Source: Burkholderiales bacterium
GTDB lineage: Bacteria > Pseudomonadota > Gammaproteobacteria > Burkholderiales > Thiobacillaceae
DNA length: 17,851 nt
Reading direction: 5' to 3'
Assembly: GCA_005790965.1 (NCBI GenBank)
Contig: SXTL01000090.1
Span: 1 to 17,851, forward strand
Shown: positions 1 through 6,785 of the stretch, one piece after another
Layout: the number at the start of each line of letters is the position of its first letter
How positions within the stretch are numbered: position 1 is the stretch's first letter
Program-made: the position numbers and the translations under genes
Notes under the pieces: generated by a model
What the model was told of the DNA's origin: nothing
What the model saw: the letters and a program-made list of their open reading frames with translations, nothing else
Database searches by the model: none

Positions 1-83
1 AAGGGGCAGAGGCCCAGGATCTTGGTCATCACGATGTTGTTGACGAACACCGTACCAACAATGATCAAGAGATAGTGTTCCAT
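1..83 (-). CDS. rsxA: Electron transport complex subunit RsxA/RnfA, N-terminal fragment (cut by window edge)
   Basis: RsxA/RnfA is an integral inner-membrane subunit of the Rnf/Rsx complex, which couples ferredoxin and NAD redox chemistry to ion movement, or in E. coli helps keep SoxR reduced. Only the first 27 codons lie in the window. They read MEHYLLIIVGTVFVNN, then IVMTKILGLCP. The pattern of a hydrophobic first helix with VGTV-VNN, followed by K-LGLCP, is the family's N-terminal signature, including the conserved cysteine. The ATG at 81-83 sits where the family normally starts. No strong Shine-Dalgarno precedes it, and only 18 bases separate it from the stop of the upstream CDGSH gene, so the two are probably co-transcribed. 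The rest of the rsx/rnf cluster should lie to the left, outside the window. Confidence 0.82.
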   Translation of the reverse strand, partial: MEHYLLIIVGTVFVNNIVMTKILGLCP

Positions 84-101
84 TTCGGGGGCCGCAAACG
101 C

Positions 102-341
102 TTAGTCCAGCAGGTCGTGGGCCCCGTCACAGAAGGGGGCATTGGCCGTGTGTTTGCAGGCGCACAGCCAGTACTGACCCTTTTCGGTAATCTGTACCGC
201 CTGGGGGGTGAAGTCGGTACCGGTGTGGGCGCCGTCACACCAGGGTTGGGTCTTTGAACGGCCACAGGTGCAATACCAGTATTCACCGGGTTCTAGATCA
301 AGGGGGATGCCAGCCTTGCCGGCAATAACGGGTTCGCTCAT
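102..341 (-). CDS. Double-CDGSH iron-sulfur protein
   Basis: A 79-residue protein with two CDGSH-type [2Fe-2S] sites: CTCGRSKTQPWCDGAH, then, after about 20 residues, CACKHTANAPFCDGAH. Each has the three-Cys-one-His ligand set (C-X-C, later C-D-G-A-H) of the mitoNEET/CDGSH family. Bacterial members with tandem motifs are small soluble electron-transfer or cluster-carrying proteins of largely unknown role. I chose the ATG at 339-341 (MSEPVIAG). An in-frame TTG five codons upstream (354-356) would also open the frame but is less likely. The stop lies 18 bases before rsxA on the same strand, so a role next to the redox-active Rsx/Rnf complex is suggested by position only. A free-standing function cannot be excluded. 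Confidence 0.85.
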   Translation of the reverse strand: MSEPVIAGKAGIPLDLEPGEYWYCTCGRSKTQPWCDGAHTGTDFTPQAVQITEKGQYWLCACKHTANAPFCDGAHDLLD

Positions 342-371
342 GGTAAGGGTTCTCAAAAAAGTGAAGGCTGA

Positions 372-377
372 ATATTA
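372..377 (-). promoter_or_regulatory. Possible -10 element upstream of the CDGSH-rsxA pair
   Basis: On the minus strand, TAATAT lies about 31 bases before the ATG of the CDGSH gene, in the 76-base gap that follows pyrD. This gap is the only AT-rich stretch here. No good -35 hexamer is visible at 16-18 bases, so this is a weak candidate for separate transcription of the pair. Confidence 0.22.
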
Positions 378-417
378 CCCTGTCTGACTCGGCTAATAAC
401 CCTTCTTATAAAGGTTT

Positions 418-1431
418 CTACGGCGCAACGGCCAGCGCCTCAATGCACTCCCGGATCAGGCTTGGTCCGCGATAGATCAGGCCGGAATAGACTTGCACCA
501 GAGAGGCGCCCGCCGCCTGCTTGGCTTGGGCATCCGCGCCGCACAGAACGCCGCCGGCGCCGATCAGCGGAATCTCGCCGGCCAAGGCCTTATGAAAAGC
601 GCTCAGGACGCGGGTCGAGGCGCTAAAGACGGGCGCGCCGGACAGACCGCCGGCCTCGCAGCCATGCGGTAAATGTTCGACGCCGTGGCGCGCCAGGGTG
701 GTATTGGTGGCAATAACCGCGTCAATGCGATGGCGGCGGAAGAGCGCCGCCATCTCCTCGATTTGGGTGGGGTCCAGATCGGGGGCAATCTTAATGGCGA
801 TGGGCGTGTATTTGCCATGCCGGTCGGTAAGCTGCGTTTGCTCAGCCTTGAGGCGACCGAGCAGAAGGTTAAGCGCCGCGCCGCCTTGCAGATCGCGCAG
901 ATTCTTGGTGTTGGGCGAGGAGATGTTGATGGTGATGTAGTCGGCCGCGCCATAGGCCTTGGCCAGACCCATCAGGTAGTCGTCGGTGGCGTGTTCGATA
1001 GGCGTGTCGGCATTCGTGCCAATGTTGATGCCGAGGATGCCGGGCCGCCGGGCGCGGGCCACTTGGCTCAGGAGGGCGTCAATGCCGTGGTTATTGAAGC
1101 CCATGCGGTTGATGACGCCGCGCGCCTCGGGGAGACGGAAAAGGCGGGGGCGCGGGTTTCCGGGCTGTGGCCGGGGCGTCACGGTGCCGATCTCGACATG
1201 ACCAAAACCGAGGGAAAACCAGAGATCTATGGCCTCGCCGTTTTTGTCGAGGCCGGCGGCCAGCCCCAGCCGGTTGGGAAAATCGAGTCCCATGACGCGG
1301 ATCGGCGCGCTGTGGCGCGGAGCCGCCAGAGGCAGGCGCGCCAGTTGGGCCAGTAGCGGTAGCGTGAGGCGGTGCGCGGTTTCAGCATCCAGACGAAAGA
1401 GCAGGGGCCGGATCAGGTCGTAGGCAGTCAT
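418..1431 (-). CDS. pyrD: Dihydroorotate dehydrogenase (quinone), class 2
   Basis: Oxidises dihydroorotate to orotate in de novo pyrimidine synthesis, using FMN and passing electrons to membrane ubiquinone. The 337 residues match the class 2 length (336 in E. coli). The N-terminal ~40 residues form the two amphipathic helices that hold class 2 enzymes on the inner membrane and make the quinone tunnel. Then come the FMN barrel elements: LGLAAGLDKNG (55-65), INRMGFNNHG (107-116), NISSPNT (169-175) with Ser172 aligned to the catalytic serine of class 2 enzymes, IKIAPD (213-218), TNTT (242-245) and IGAGGV (290-295). The ATG overlaps the rsmA stop in an ATGA junction, so pyrD is the last gene of the lptD operon. 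Its presence here, where E. coli has apaG and apaH, is a local difference. Confidence 0.97.
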   Translation of the reverse strand: MTAYDLIRPLLFRLDAETAHRLTLPLLAQLARLPLAAPRHSAPIRVMGLDFPNRLGLAAGLDKNGEAIDLWFSLGFGHVEIGTVTPRPQPGNPRPRLFRLPEARGVINRMGFNNHGIDALLSQVARARRPGILGINIGTNADTPIEHATDDYLMGLAKAYGAADYITINISSPNTKNLRDLQGGAALNLLLGRLKAEQTQLTDRHGKYTPIAIKIAPDLDPTQIEEMAALFRRHRIDAVIATNTTLARHGVEHLPHGCEAGGLSGAPVFSASTRVLSAFHKALAGEIPLIGAGGVLCGADAQAKQAAGASLVQVYSGLIYRGPSLIRECIEALAVAP

Positions 1432-2213
1432 GATGTGGATTCAATAGCGGCGAGGCGAGCAAAATCAGCCACCGAGAGGGTTTCGGCACGGCAGCCGGGG
1501 TCAATGCCGATGGCTTCCATGGCCTCGATGGCAATCAGGCCCTTAAGGTTGTTGCGCAGGGTCTTGCGGCGCATCGCAAAAGCCTGCGCCACGACACGGC
1601 CGAAGCGCTCCGGATCGCGCCAAGCCACCTGATCGGCGGGGAGGGGGGTGAGGCGGACGATGGCCGACTCGACCTTGGGCGCGGGGGTGAACGCACCCGG
1701 CGGGACGATGAACAGTTTTTCAACCCGGAACTGGGCCTGCAGCATCACTGACAGGCGGCCGTAATCGGCACTGTCCGGCCCGGCCGCCATGCGCCATACC
1801 ACTTCTTTTTGCAGCATGAAGTGCAGGTCACGGATTTGTCCGGCGAAACTGGCCAGGTGAAACAGGAGAGGGGAGGAGATGTTGTAGGGCAGGTTTCCGA
1901 CTACGCGCAGGTCAGACCCAAAGCGAGCGAAGTCAAATTTCAGGGCATCGCCTTCATGCACGGTCAAACGATCAGGCGGAAATTCGGCCCGCAGTCGGGC
2001 CGCCAGATCACGATCAAGCTCGATGGCGTGCAGATGCGGGATCTTTTCCAGCAGCGGGCGGGTTAAGGCGGCCAGACCGGGGCCAATCTCGATTACGGTG
2101 TCGTTGGTTTGCGGGTTGATGGCCGCGATGATGCGCTCAATGACCTGGCGATCGTGCAGGAAGTTTTGCCCAAAACGCTTGCGGGCACGGTGCGCGGAGA
2201 GGGCCTCTGGCAT
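1428..2213 (-). CDS. rsmA: 16S rRNA dimethyladenosine transferase RsmA (KsgA)
   Basis: Dimethylates two adjacent adenines (A1518 and A1519, E. coli numbering) in the 3' hairpin of 16S rRNA, a late checkpoint in 30S assembly; SAM is the methyl donor. The protein is 261 residues. It shows the N-terminal RKRFGQNFL signature (about 11-19), the SAM-binding IEIGPGLAALT (41-51), the catalytic motif IV NLPY (107-110), FTPAPKVES, and the C-terminal AMRRKTLRNNL typical of the family. I chose the ATG at 2211-2213, which shares one base with the pdxA stop (TGATG); a GTG one codon earlier is the alternative. No Shine-Dalgarno is needed if translation is coupled. The neighbours pdxA and pyrD overlap it on both sides. 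Confidence 0.97.
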   Translation of the reverse strand: MPEALSAHRARKRFGQNFLHDRQVIERIIAAINPQTNDTVIEIGPGLAALTRPLLEKIPHLHAIELDRDLAARLRAEFPPDRLTVHEGDALKFDFARFGSDLRVVGNLPYNISSPLLFHLASFAGQIRDLHFMLQKEVVWRMAAGPDSADYGRLSVMLQAQFRVEKLFIVPPGAFTPAPKVESAIVRLTPLPADQVAWRDPERFGRVVAQAFAMRRKTLRNNLKGLIAIEAMEAIGIDPGCRAETLSVADFARLAAIESTS

Positions 2214-3202
2214 CACGCTGTCTGCCGTGCTTGCGCCATCGCGATGGCCGCTTCAATGGCAATAGCCAAACTGCCAGGGTTGGCCTGGCCAGTCCCGGCC
2301 AAGTCGAGTGCGGTACCGTGGTCGACAGAGGTGCGCACGATGGGGAGACCGAGCGTGATGTTGACGCCGCGTCCGAAAGTAGCGTGTTTTAGCACCGGCA
2401 GGCCTTGGTCGTGATACATGGCGAACACGGCATCTGCACGGTCAAGATATTTGGGTTGAAACAGGGTGTCGGCGGGTAATGGAACGCTAAGGTTCATGCC
2501 CTGACGGCGCAAGCGGTCGAGTGCAGGGCTAATGATCTCGGCTTCTTCGTGGCCAAGATGACCCTCTTCGCCCGCGTGGGGGTTGAGGCCAGCAACCAGA
2601 ATATGTGGATTGCTCAGCCCAAAGTCGCGGCGCAGGGCCGCGTCGAGGATCGTCAGGGCGGTGGTCAGGCCCTCGACCGTGATGGCATCGGCGACTGCGC
2701 GCAGGGGGAGGTGGGTCGTCGCGAGCGCTACGCGCAGCCAGGCGTTATTGCTATGCATGCGCCCCGCCAACATCATGACGACTTGCGGCGTGCCGGTTAA
2801 TTCGGCCAGAAATTCCGTATGACCGGTAAACCGGATGCCGGCCGCGTTGATGATGCCTTTGTGTACGGGCCCGGTGATGAGGGCTGAGAATTCACCAGAC
2901 CGGCAACCGAGTGTCGCCCGGGTCAGGCCATCGAGCACGAAACTGGCGTTGCCTGAATCCAGTTTTCCGGGTTGGGCCGCAACCGGCAACGGGAGGTCGA
3001 TGAGGCTGACGGGAGCCGTCGTGCCGGGTGCGTAGTCGGGCACCAAAAAGGTTTGCCCCAGTCGCGCGGCGCGTCCCTCCAGCAGATGGCGGTTGGAGAG
3101 AATGACGATGGGTACGGCTGAGGAGGGCTGCCGGGCCAGCCAGACTGCTAGGTCCGGTCCAATCCCGGCCGGTTCGCCGGGGGTAAAAATTAAGGGATTC
3201 AA
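2213..3202 (-). CDS. pdxA: 4-hydroxythreonine-4-phosphate dehydrogenase PdxA, probable TTG start
   Basis: NAD-dependent oxidation of 4-phosphohydroxy-L-threonine in the DXP-dependent pyridoxal phosphate pathway; the product condenses with deoxyxylulose phosphate in PdxJ. Visible family blocks are TPGEPAGIGPDL (7-18), ITGPVHKG (109-116), FTGHTEF (125-131), LNPHAGE (206-212), PLPADTLF (241-248) and AMYHDQGLPVLK (261-272). His164, His209 and His264 correspond to the three metal ligands of the E. coli enzyme. An open frame extends back to an ATG at 3295, deep inside surA, but those ~30 residues do not look like PdxA. The TTG at 3200-3202 gives exactly 329 residues, the E. coli length, and starts four bases after the surA stop. 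A TTG at 3218-3220 is the alternative. The window shows no ATG near the expected start. Confidence 0.93.
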   Translation of the reverse strand: MNPLIFTPGEPAGIGPDLAVWLARQPSSAVPIVILSNRHLLEGRAARLGQTFLVPDYAPGTTAPVSLIDLPLPVAAQPGKLDSGNASFVLDGLTRATLGCRSGEFSALITGPVHKGIINAAGIRFTGHTEFLAELTGTPQVVMMLAGRMHSNNAWLRVALATTHLPLRAVADAITVEGLTTALTILDAALRRDFGLSNPHILVAGLNPHAGEEGHLGHEEAEIISPALDRLRRQGMNLSVPLPADTLFQPKYLDRADAVFAMYHDQGLPVLKHATFGRGVNITLGLPIVRTSVDHGTALDLAGTGQANPGSLAIAIEAAIAMAQARQTA

Positions 3203-3206
3203 GGCC

Positions 3207-4538
3207 TCAGCGATCCTCAAGCCGAACTTCAATATAGGCCCGGTCGCGGGTTTGGCGCACCCAGTCATCAAAGGCTTCTTCGGCCTTGCGGGCACGGATC
3301 ATGCGCCGGGCCTCGATGCGTCGCCGTTCTTCCGACAAATCTTGATCGCGGCGGGCGATAACTTGGATGAGGTGCCAACCAAACGGTGATGCGATCGGCT
3401 GACTGATCTCGTTCGGGGCAAGGGCGTCCATGGCGCGTTCGAATTCGGGTACGGTATCGCCCGGGCTCAACCAGCCCAGTTCACCGCCACGGCTGGCGGA
3501 AAGGTCGTCGGAGTTGAGGCGAGCCAGATCGGCAAAGCGAGCGCCATGCACGAGTCGTTCGCGCAGATCGGTCAGACGATGCCGGGCCTCATTGTCGCCC
3601 ACCAGTTCGTTGGTCTTGATCAGGATGTGAGAGGCCTGCGTCTGGCGCACAATGTAGGCCGTGTTGGCACCGCGTTGCCCAAGCAGCTTGAGAATGTGGA
3701 AACCGTTGGCGCTCCGCAGGAGAGCAGAGGTATCACCCGGTTTAAGCGAGGTGACGGCCCCGGCAAACAGATTAGGCAACTGGGCGGTACTACGCCAGCC
3801 GAGCTTGCCCCCTTCCAAGGCATTCTGGGCATCGGAAAAGAGGGCCGATACCTCAGCAAAATCATCGCCGCTGCGCAGTTTGGCAAGGGCTTCTTCGGCG
3901 CGTTGGCGGCGTTTTTCACTCACTTCCGGGCTGGCGGCCTCGGGCACCGTAATGAGGATGTGGGCAAGTTCATACTCGTCCTTGGCCTGGGCAGTTTTTT
4001 CACTTTGCTGGGTCAGTTGCAGGGCGATCTCGGCGTCCGTGACGCTGACCTTGTTGTCCACCTCCCGCTCACGCAGGCGGGCAATGGTCATCTCGTTGCG
4101 AATCTGCTCGCGGAAGCCGTTCCAATCTTGGCCTTCCTGCTCCAAGGCCTTGCGGAACTCGGGCAGACTGAGACGGTTCTCGGTAGCCATGCGGGTCAGG
4201 GTACGATCCAGGGCTTCGGCACTCACCTTGAGGCTGGTGCCTTCGGCCAGATCGAGCAGGCTGCGTTCGGTGATCATGCGTTCCAGGATCTGCCGTTCTA
4301 GTTTAGTGCGCGAGGGGGTGGCGACCTTTTGTTGCGATAACTGCTGTTGCACCTGGACGACCCGGCGGGCGAGTTCTTGTTCGGTGATGACGCCGTTATT
4401 GACGACGGCAATGACCCGGTCAATGGCAATGGGGGCAGCGACCGCGCGGGGGGGTACGAGCAAGCCAGAAGTGGCGAAGGCACAGAGGGCGCAGAGGGCC
4501 AAGAGACCCGGAATGCCGTTAGGGAGAGGTAATGTCAT
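3207..4538 (-). CDS. surA: Periplasmic chaperone and peptidyl-prolyl isomerase SurA
   Basis: Periplasmic chaperone that escorts unfolded outer-membrane proteins, including LptD, to the BAM complex. The 443 residues begin with a Sec signal peptide: a hydrophobic run at about 9-27, with likely cleavage near A34-A35 (AVAA before PIA). After it come the N-terminal chaperone domain starting IDRVIAVVNNGVIT (39-52), a first parvulin domain (about 190-288, beginning ELAHILI), a second parvulin domain (about 300-396, beginning QASHILI, with GGELGWLSPG and SPFGWHLIQV), and a short C-terminal helix completing the chaperone core. E. coli SurA is 428 residues, so the length is normal. The ATG lies inside the end of lptD, a 20-base overlap that implies coupled expression. 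Downstream, pdxA begins within a few bases of the surA stop. Confidence 0.96.
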   Translation of the reverse strand: MTLPLPNGIPGLLALCALCAFATSGLLVPPRAVAAPIAIDRVIAVVNNGVITEQELARRVVQVQQQLSQQKVATPSRTKLERQILERMITERSLLDLAEGTSLKVSAEALDRTLTRMATENRLSLPEFRKALEQEGQDWNGFREQIRNEMTIARLREREVDNKVSVTDAEIALQLTQQSEKTAQAKDEYELAHILITVPEAASPEVSEKRRQRAEEALAKLRSGDDFAEVSALFSDAQNALEGGKLGWRSTAQLPNLFAGAVTSLKPGDTSALLRSANGFHILKLLGQRGANTAYIVRQTQASHILIKTNELVGDNEARHRLTDLRERLVHGARFADLARLNSDDLSASRGGELGWLSPGDTVPEFERAMDALAPNEISQPIASPFGWHLIQVIARRDQDLSEERRRIEARRMIRARKAEEAFDDWVRQTRDRAYIEVRLEDR

Positions 4539-6765
4539 CGCTTTTCACATATCCGGAGATGTTGCGTTTAAGGACATCCAGCGGGTTGGGACCCAGCTGG
4601 GTCAGTCCGCGCAGTTCGAGTTGCAGGAAGAACGCGGTCGTGGCGGTGGTCGTGTTGGTAGCCAGTTGCTGGACAACACCACGCAGGGACCAGCAGCCGG
4701 GATTGTATTCAAAACCCAACAAGCCCTCGGCGAGACGATTTTCGACGAAGGCGTAGTTGGCTCGGCCAACGGCGTACCACTGCGGTTGGAGGGGCCACTG
4801 GAAGGAAAGGTCAACCGATTTGAGTTCGCCGTAGAGCTTGTCGGTATAGCGATAGTCAGCATTGATGCGCTTGCCGGGGCCGCCGTCATAGGTGCCGCCC
4901 AGACTGGCTTGGGCGATGACCCGGTCGGCGCTGGCGTAGCGCAGGCCAGCATTTAGGCGCAGGCGGGGATTGATCGGTGCGCTGGCCGTGGCAAGGATGT
5001 CACTAGAGCTCGTGGTTCGCGCTGTTGCACCGGGCAGGGTGACCGTTTGGTCGCGGAAATAAAAGCGTTGGGCAAGGGTTAGCTGCAGGCGTTCAATGCC
5101 CTTGTCTGCGTTGATAAAGCGGTTGGTGATGCCAATGGTGAGCTGGTCGGCATCGTTGACCCGATCCACACCGGAGAACTGGTTTTCCGAAAACAGCTGG
5201 GTCAGGGAGATGTCTTGCTGGCCGCTGTCAAAAACGGGGATGCGGGTCTGGTCCTTGTGCGGGATGCGTACATAGTAGGCGCGAGGTTCGAGCATATGTA
5301 GCAAGGCCGTGTTGCCCAGCCGCCAGTCACGTTCTAGATAGACACCGGCATCGAGACTGAAGATCGGTAGGCTGCGGGTACTGCCAAGATAACCGGCGGC
5401 AGGGGCATTGCCGATGCTGTCGCGGAGAATCCCGGCTTGGCTGCCGAGCTGATAGTTCGACAGGTGCAGGCCCAACTTGGGGGTCAAAAAGCCATAAGTG
5501 GTCTGGAGCGGCAAACTCAGGCTGGGATAGGCGTAGGTCCGCTGACCTTTGACAAAGCGGCTATCCGGGTGATCAAAGTTGACAAGCTCGGCAGCCAGGT
5601 CGAAACGCAGGCGACGGCCGAAAAAATCAGACTGGCTGACATTGAAGTTGAGCTGCGGCAGGCGCTCGTAGGGCGCGCTACTGGTGCCGTCCAAGGCTTG
5701 ATAGGTCTGCAGCCGCAGACTACCGTTCCATCCGTCGCCCTGATAGGCGAGGTTAGCCTCGCGCGGCAGATTAACCGTCGAAGTCTGGTTGACAAGGCCA
5801 GAGAGGTCAGCGAAATAGGCCGTGTCCGAGACCTTATGCAGACGCAGCTGGCCGGCTAGGCGTGGCGAGAAGCGTTGCTGATGGGTGAGGTCCACTTGAT
5901 AGCGGTCGCGCTTGGCCACGCTGTCCGAGGGCAGGATGTCGGCCCACACCTGGCCGCTGTAATCTTTCTCGAGATAACGGAACTCACCGCCCAGTTGCAG
6001 GCCCCGCCGGCCCATGTAGCGGGGCACCAGAGTCGCATCGCGGTTAGGGGCGATATTCCAGTACCAGGGCAGAATAACTTCCAGACCCCGGCTATCCGAG
6101 GCCCCGTAGGTGGGCGACAGGAAACCGGATTTGCGTTCATTGTCGAGCGAGAAACGCAGCCACGGGCTGTACAGAATGGGGATGCCCAGGTATTCGACCC
6201 GGGCCTGACGCGCCTTGCCCAGACGGGTGTTGTAGTCGATGGAAAGTTCGTCTGCCCGCAGGACCCAGTCTTGGCGATCGGGCGTGCAGGTCGAGTAGGT
6301 GACGGCCTCCATCCGGTACTTGTCGGGGCCCTCAAAGTACATTTGCCGGGCCACGCCCTGAACGGGTAGCAGGGGTTTGCCCTTGCCGGCAAGCCAATAG
6401 GTGACACTGTGTATGTCGCCCAGACGCGGAGTCAGGCGCAGGCTGAGGTCTTGGCCAGTGATGTGTTCACCCGGGCGAGTCATGATCACCGGGCCGCGAC
6501 AAACAGCCTCGTCGGTCGCGTCCTCGTAGCGGAGCCAGTCGGTCTTGATCTGGCCGTGCTGATCGTCGCGGATCACGACTTGGCCTTCGGCCTGCAAAAA
6601 GTGGCCGCTGGAACCGTCAATCCGATCGCCTTGCACGGTGTTATAGCCACGGGGTACTTGGAGCCCGGCACTGGATTTCAGTAACAATGGCTCGTCGGCG
6701 CCCCAAACCTCGCTGAAGGTTGCGGCCAGGGCCAAGGTCAGGGTAAGCAGTCGCAAGGGCGGCAT
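4519..6765 (-). CDS. lptD: LPS-assembly outer-membrane protein LptD
   Basis: The outer-membrane barrel that, with the lipoprotein LptE, inserts lipopolysaccharide into the outer leaflet. It has 748 residues (784 in E. coli). The signal peptide is residues 1-22 (cleavage near VWG-ADE). A jellyroll of the LptA type follows (about 40-200: GDRIDG, AEGQVVIRDD, LRYED, GPVIMTRPGE), then the 26-strand barrel, starting around YSPWLRFSLDNERKSGFL (199-216), with aromatic-rich strands to the end. Cysteines are few: C89, C160 (in TYSTC, aligned with E. coli C173) and C691 (in YNPGC, aligned with C725). The partners of the second E. coli disulfide, C31 and C724, are absent. It is first in an operon with surA, pdxA, rsmA and pyrD, and divergent from amgK with only 18 bases between the annotated starts. 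No clear Shine-Dalgarno precedes the ATG. Confidence 0.96.
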   Translation of the reverse strand: MPPLRLLTLTLALAATFSEVWGADEPLLLKSSAGLQVPRGYNTVQGDRIDGSSGHFLQAEGQVVIRDDQHGQIKTDWLRYEDATDEAVCRGPVIMTRPGEHITGQDLSLRLTPRLGDIHSVTYWLAGKGKPLLPVQGVARQMYFEGPDKYRMEAVTYSTCTPDRQDWVLRADELSIDYNTRLGKARQARVEYLGIPILYSPWLRFSLDNERKSGFLSPTYGASDSRGLEVILPWYWNIAPNRDATLVPRYMGRRGLQLGGEFRYLEKDYSGQVWADILPSDSVAKRDRYQVDLTHQQRFSPRLAGQLRLHKVSDTAYFADLSGLVNQTSTVNLPREANLAYQGDGWNGSLRLQTYQALDGTSSAPYERLPQLNFNVSQSDFFGRRLRFDLAAELVNFDHPDSRFVKGQRTYAYPSLSLPLQTTYGFLTPKLGLHLSNYQLGSQAGILRDSIGNAPAAGYLGSTRSLPIFSLDAGVYLERDWRLGNTALLHMLEPRAYYVRIPHKDQTRIPVFDSGQQDISLTQLFSENQFSGVDRVNDADQLTIGITNRFINADKGIERLQLTLAQRFYFRDQTVTLPGATARTTSSSDILATASAPINPRLRLNAGLRYASADRVIAQASLGGTYDGGPGKRINADYRYTDKLYGELKSVDLSFQWPLQPQWYAVGRANYAFVENRLAEGLLGFEYNPGCWSLRGVVQQLATNTTTATTAFFLQLELRGLTQLGPNPLDVLKRNISGYVKSDDITSP

Positions 6766-6779
6766 GGGCTGGGCGGTGC

Positions 6780-6785
6780 TAGAAT
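6780..6785 (+). promoter_or_regulatory. Possible -10 element (TAGAAT) for the amgK operon
   Basis: TAGAAT overlaps the first possible ATG of amgK (6784). The same TAGAATGG string occurs upstream of rpe at 17277-17284. No convincing -35 is visible 16-18 bases upstream. If this is the real -10, the RNA would start near 6791 and amgK would have to start downstream, for example at a TTG at 6799 or 6820. Confidence 0.25.

Noticed and set aside
390..417. Imperfect inverted repeat (AACCCTT / AAAGGTT) after pyrD as a terminator
   Set aside because: The stem is about seven pairs with a mismatch, AT-rich, and has no T-run on the minus strand; too weak to call.
3203..3295. An ATG-initiated 31-residue N-terminal extension of pdxA
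   Set aside because: It overlaps surA by 89 bases, and the residues do not resemble the PdxA N-terminus, which begins at NPLIFTPGEP.
3661..4956. Long open frame on the plus strand (431 codons) antisense to surA and the end of lptD
   Set aside because: It has no family resemblance, is Arg/Ser-rich as expected for shadow frames of GC-rich genes, and lies opposite two well-supported genes.
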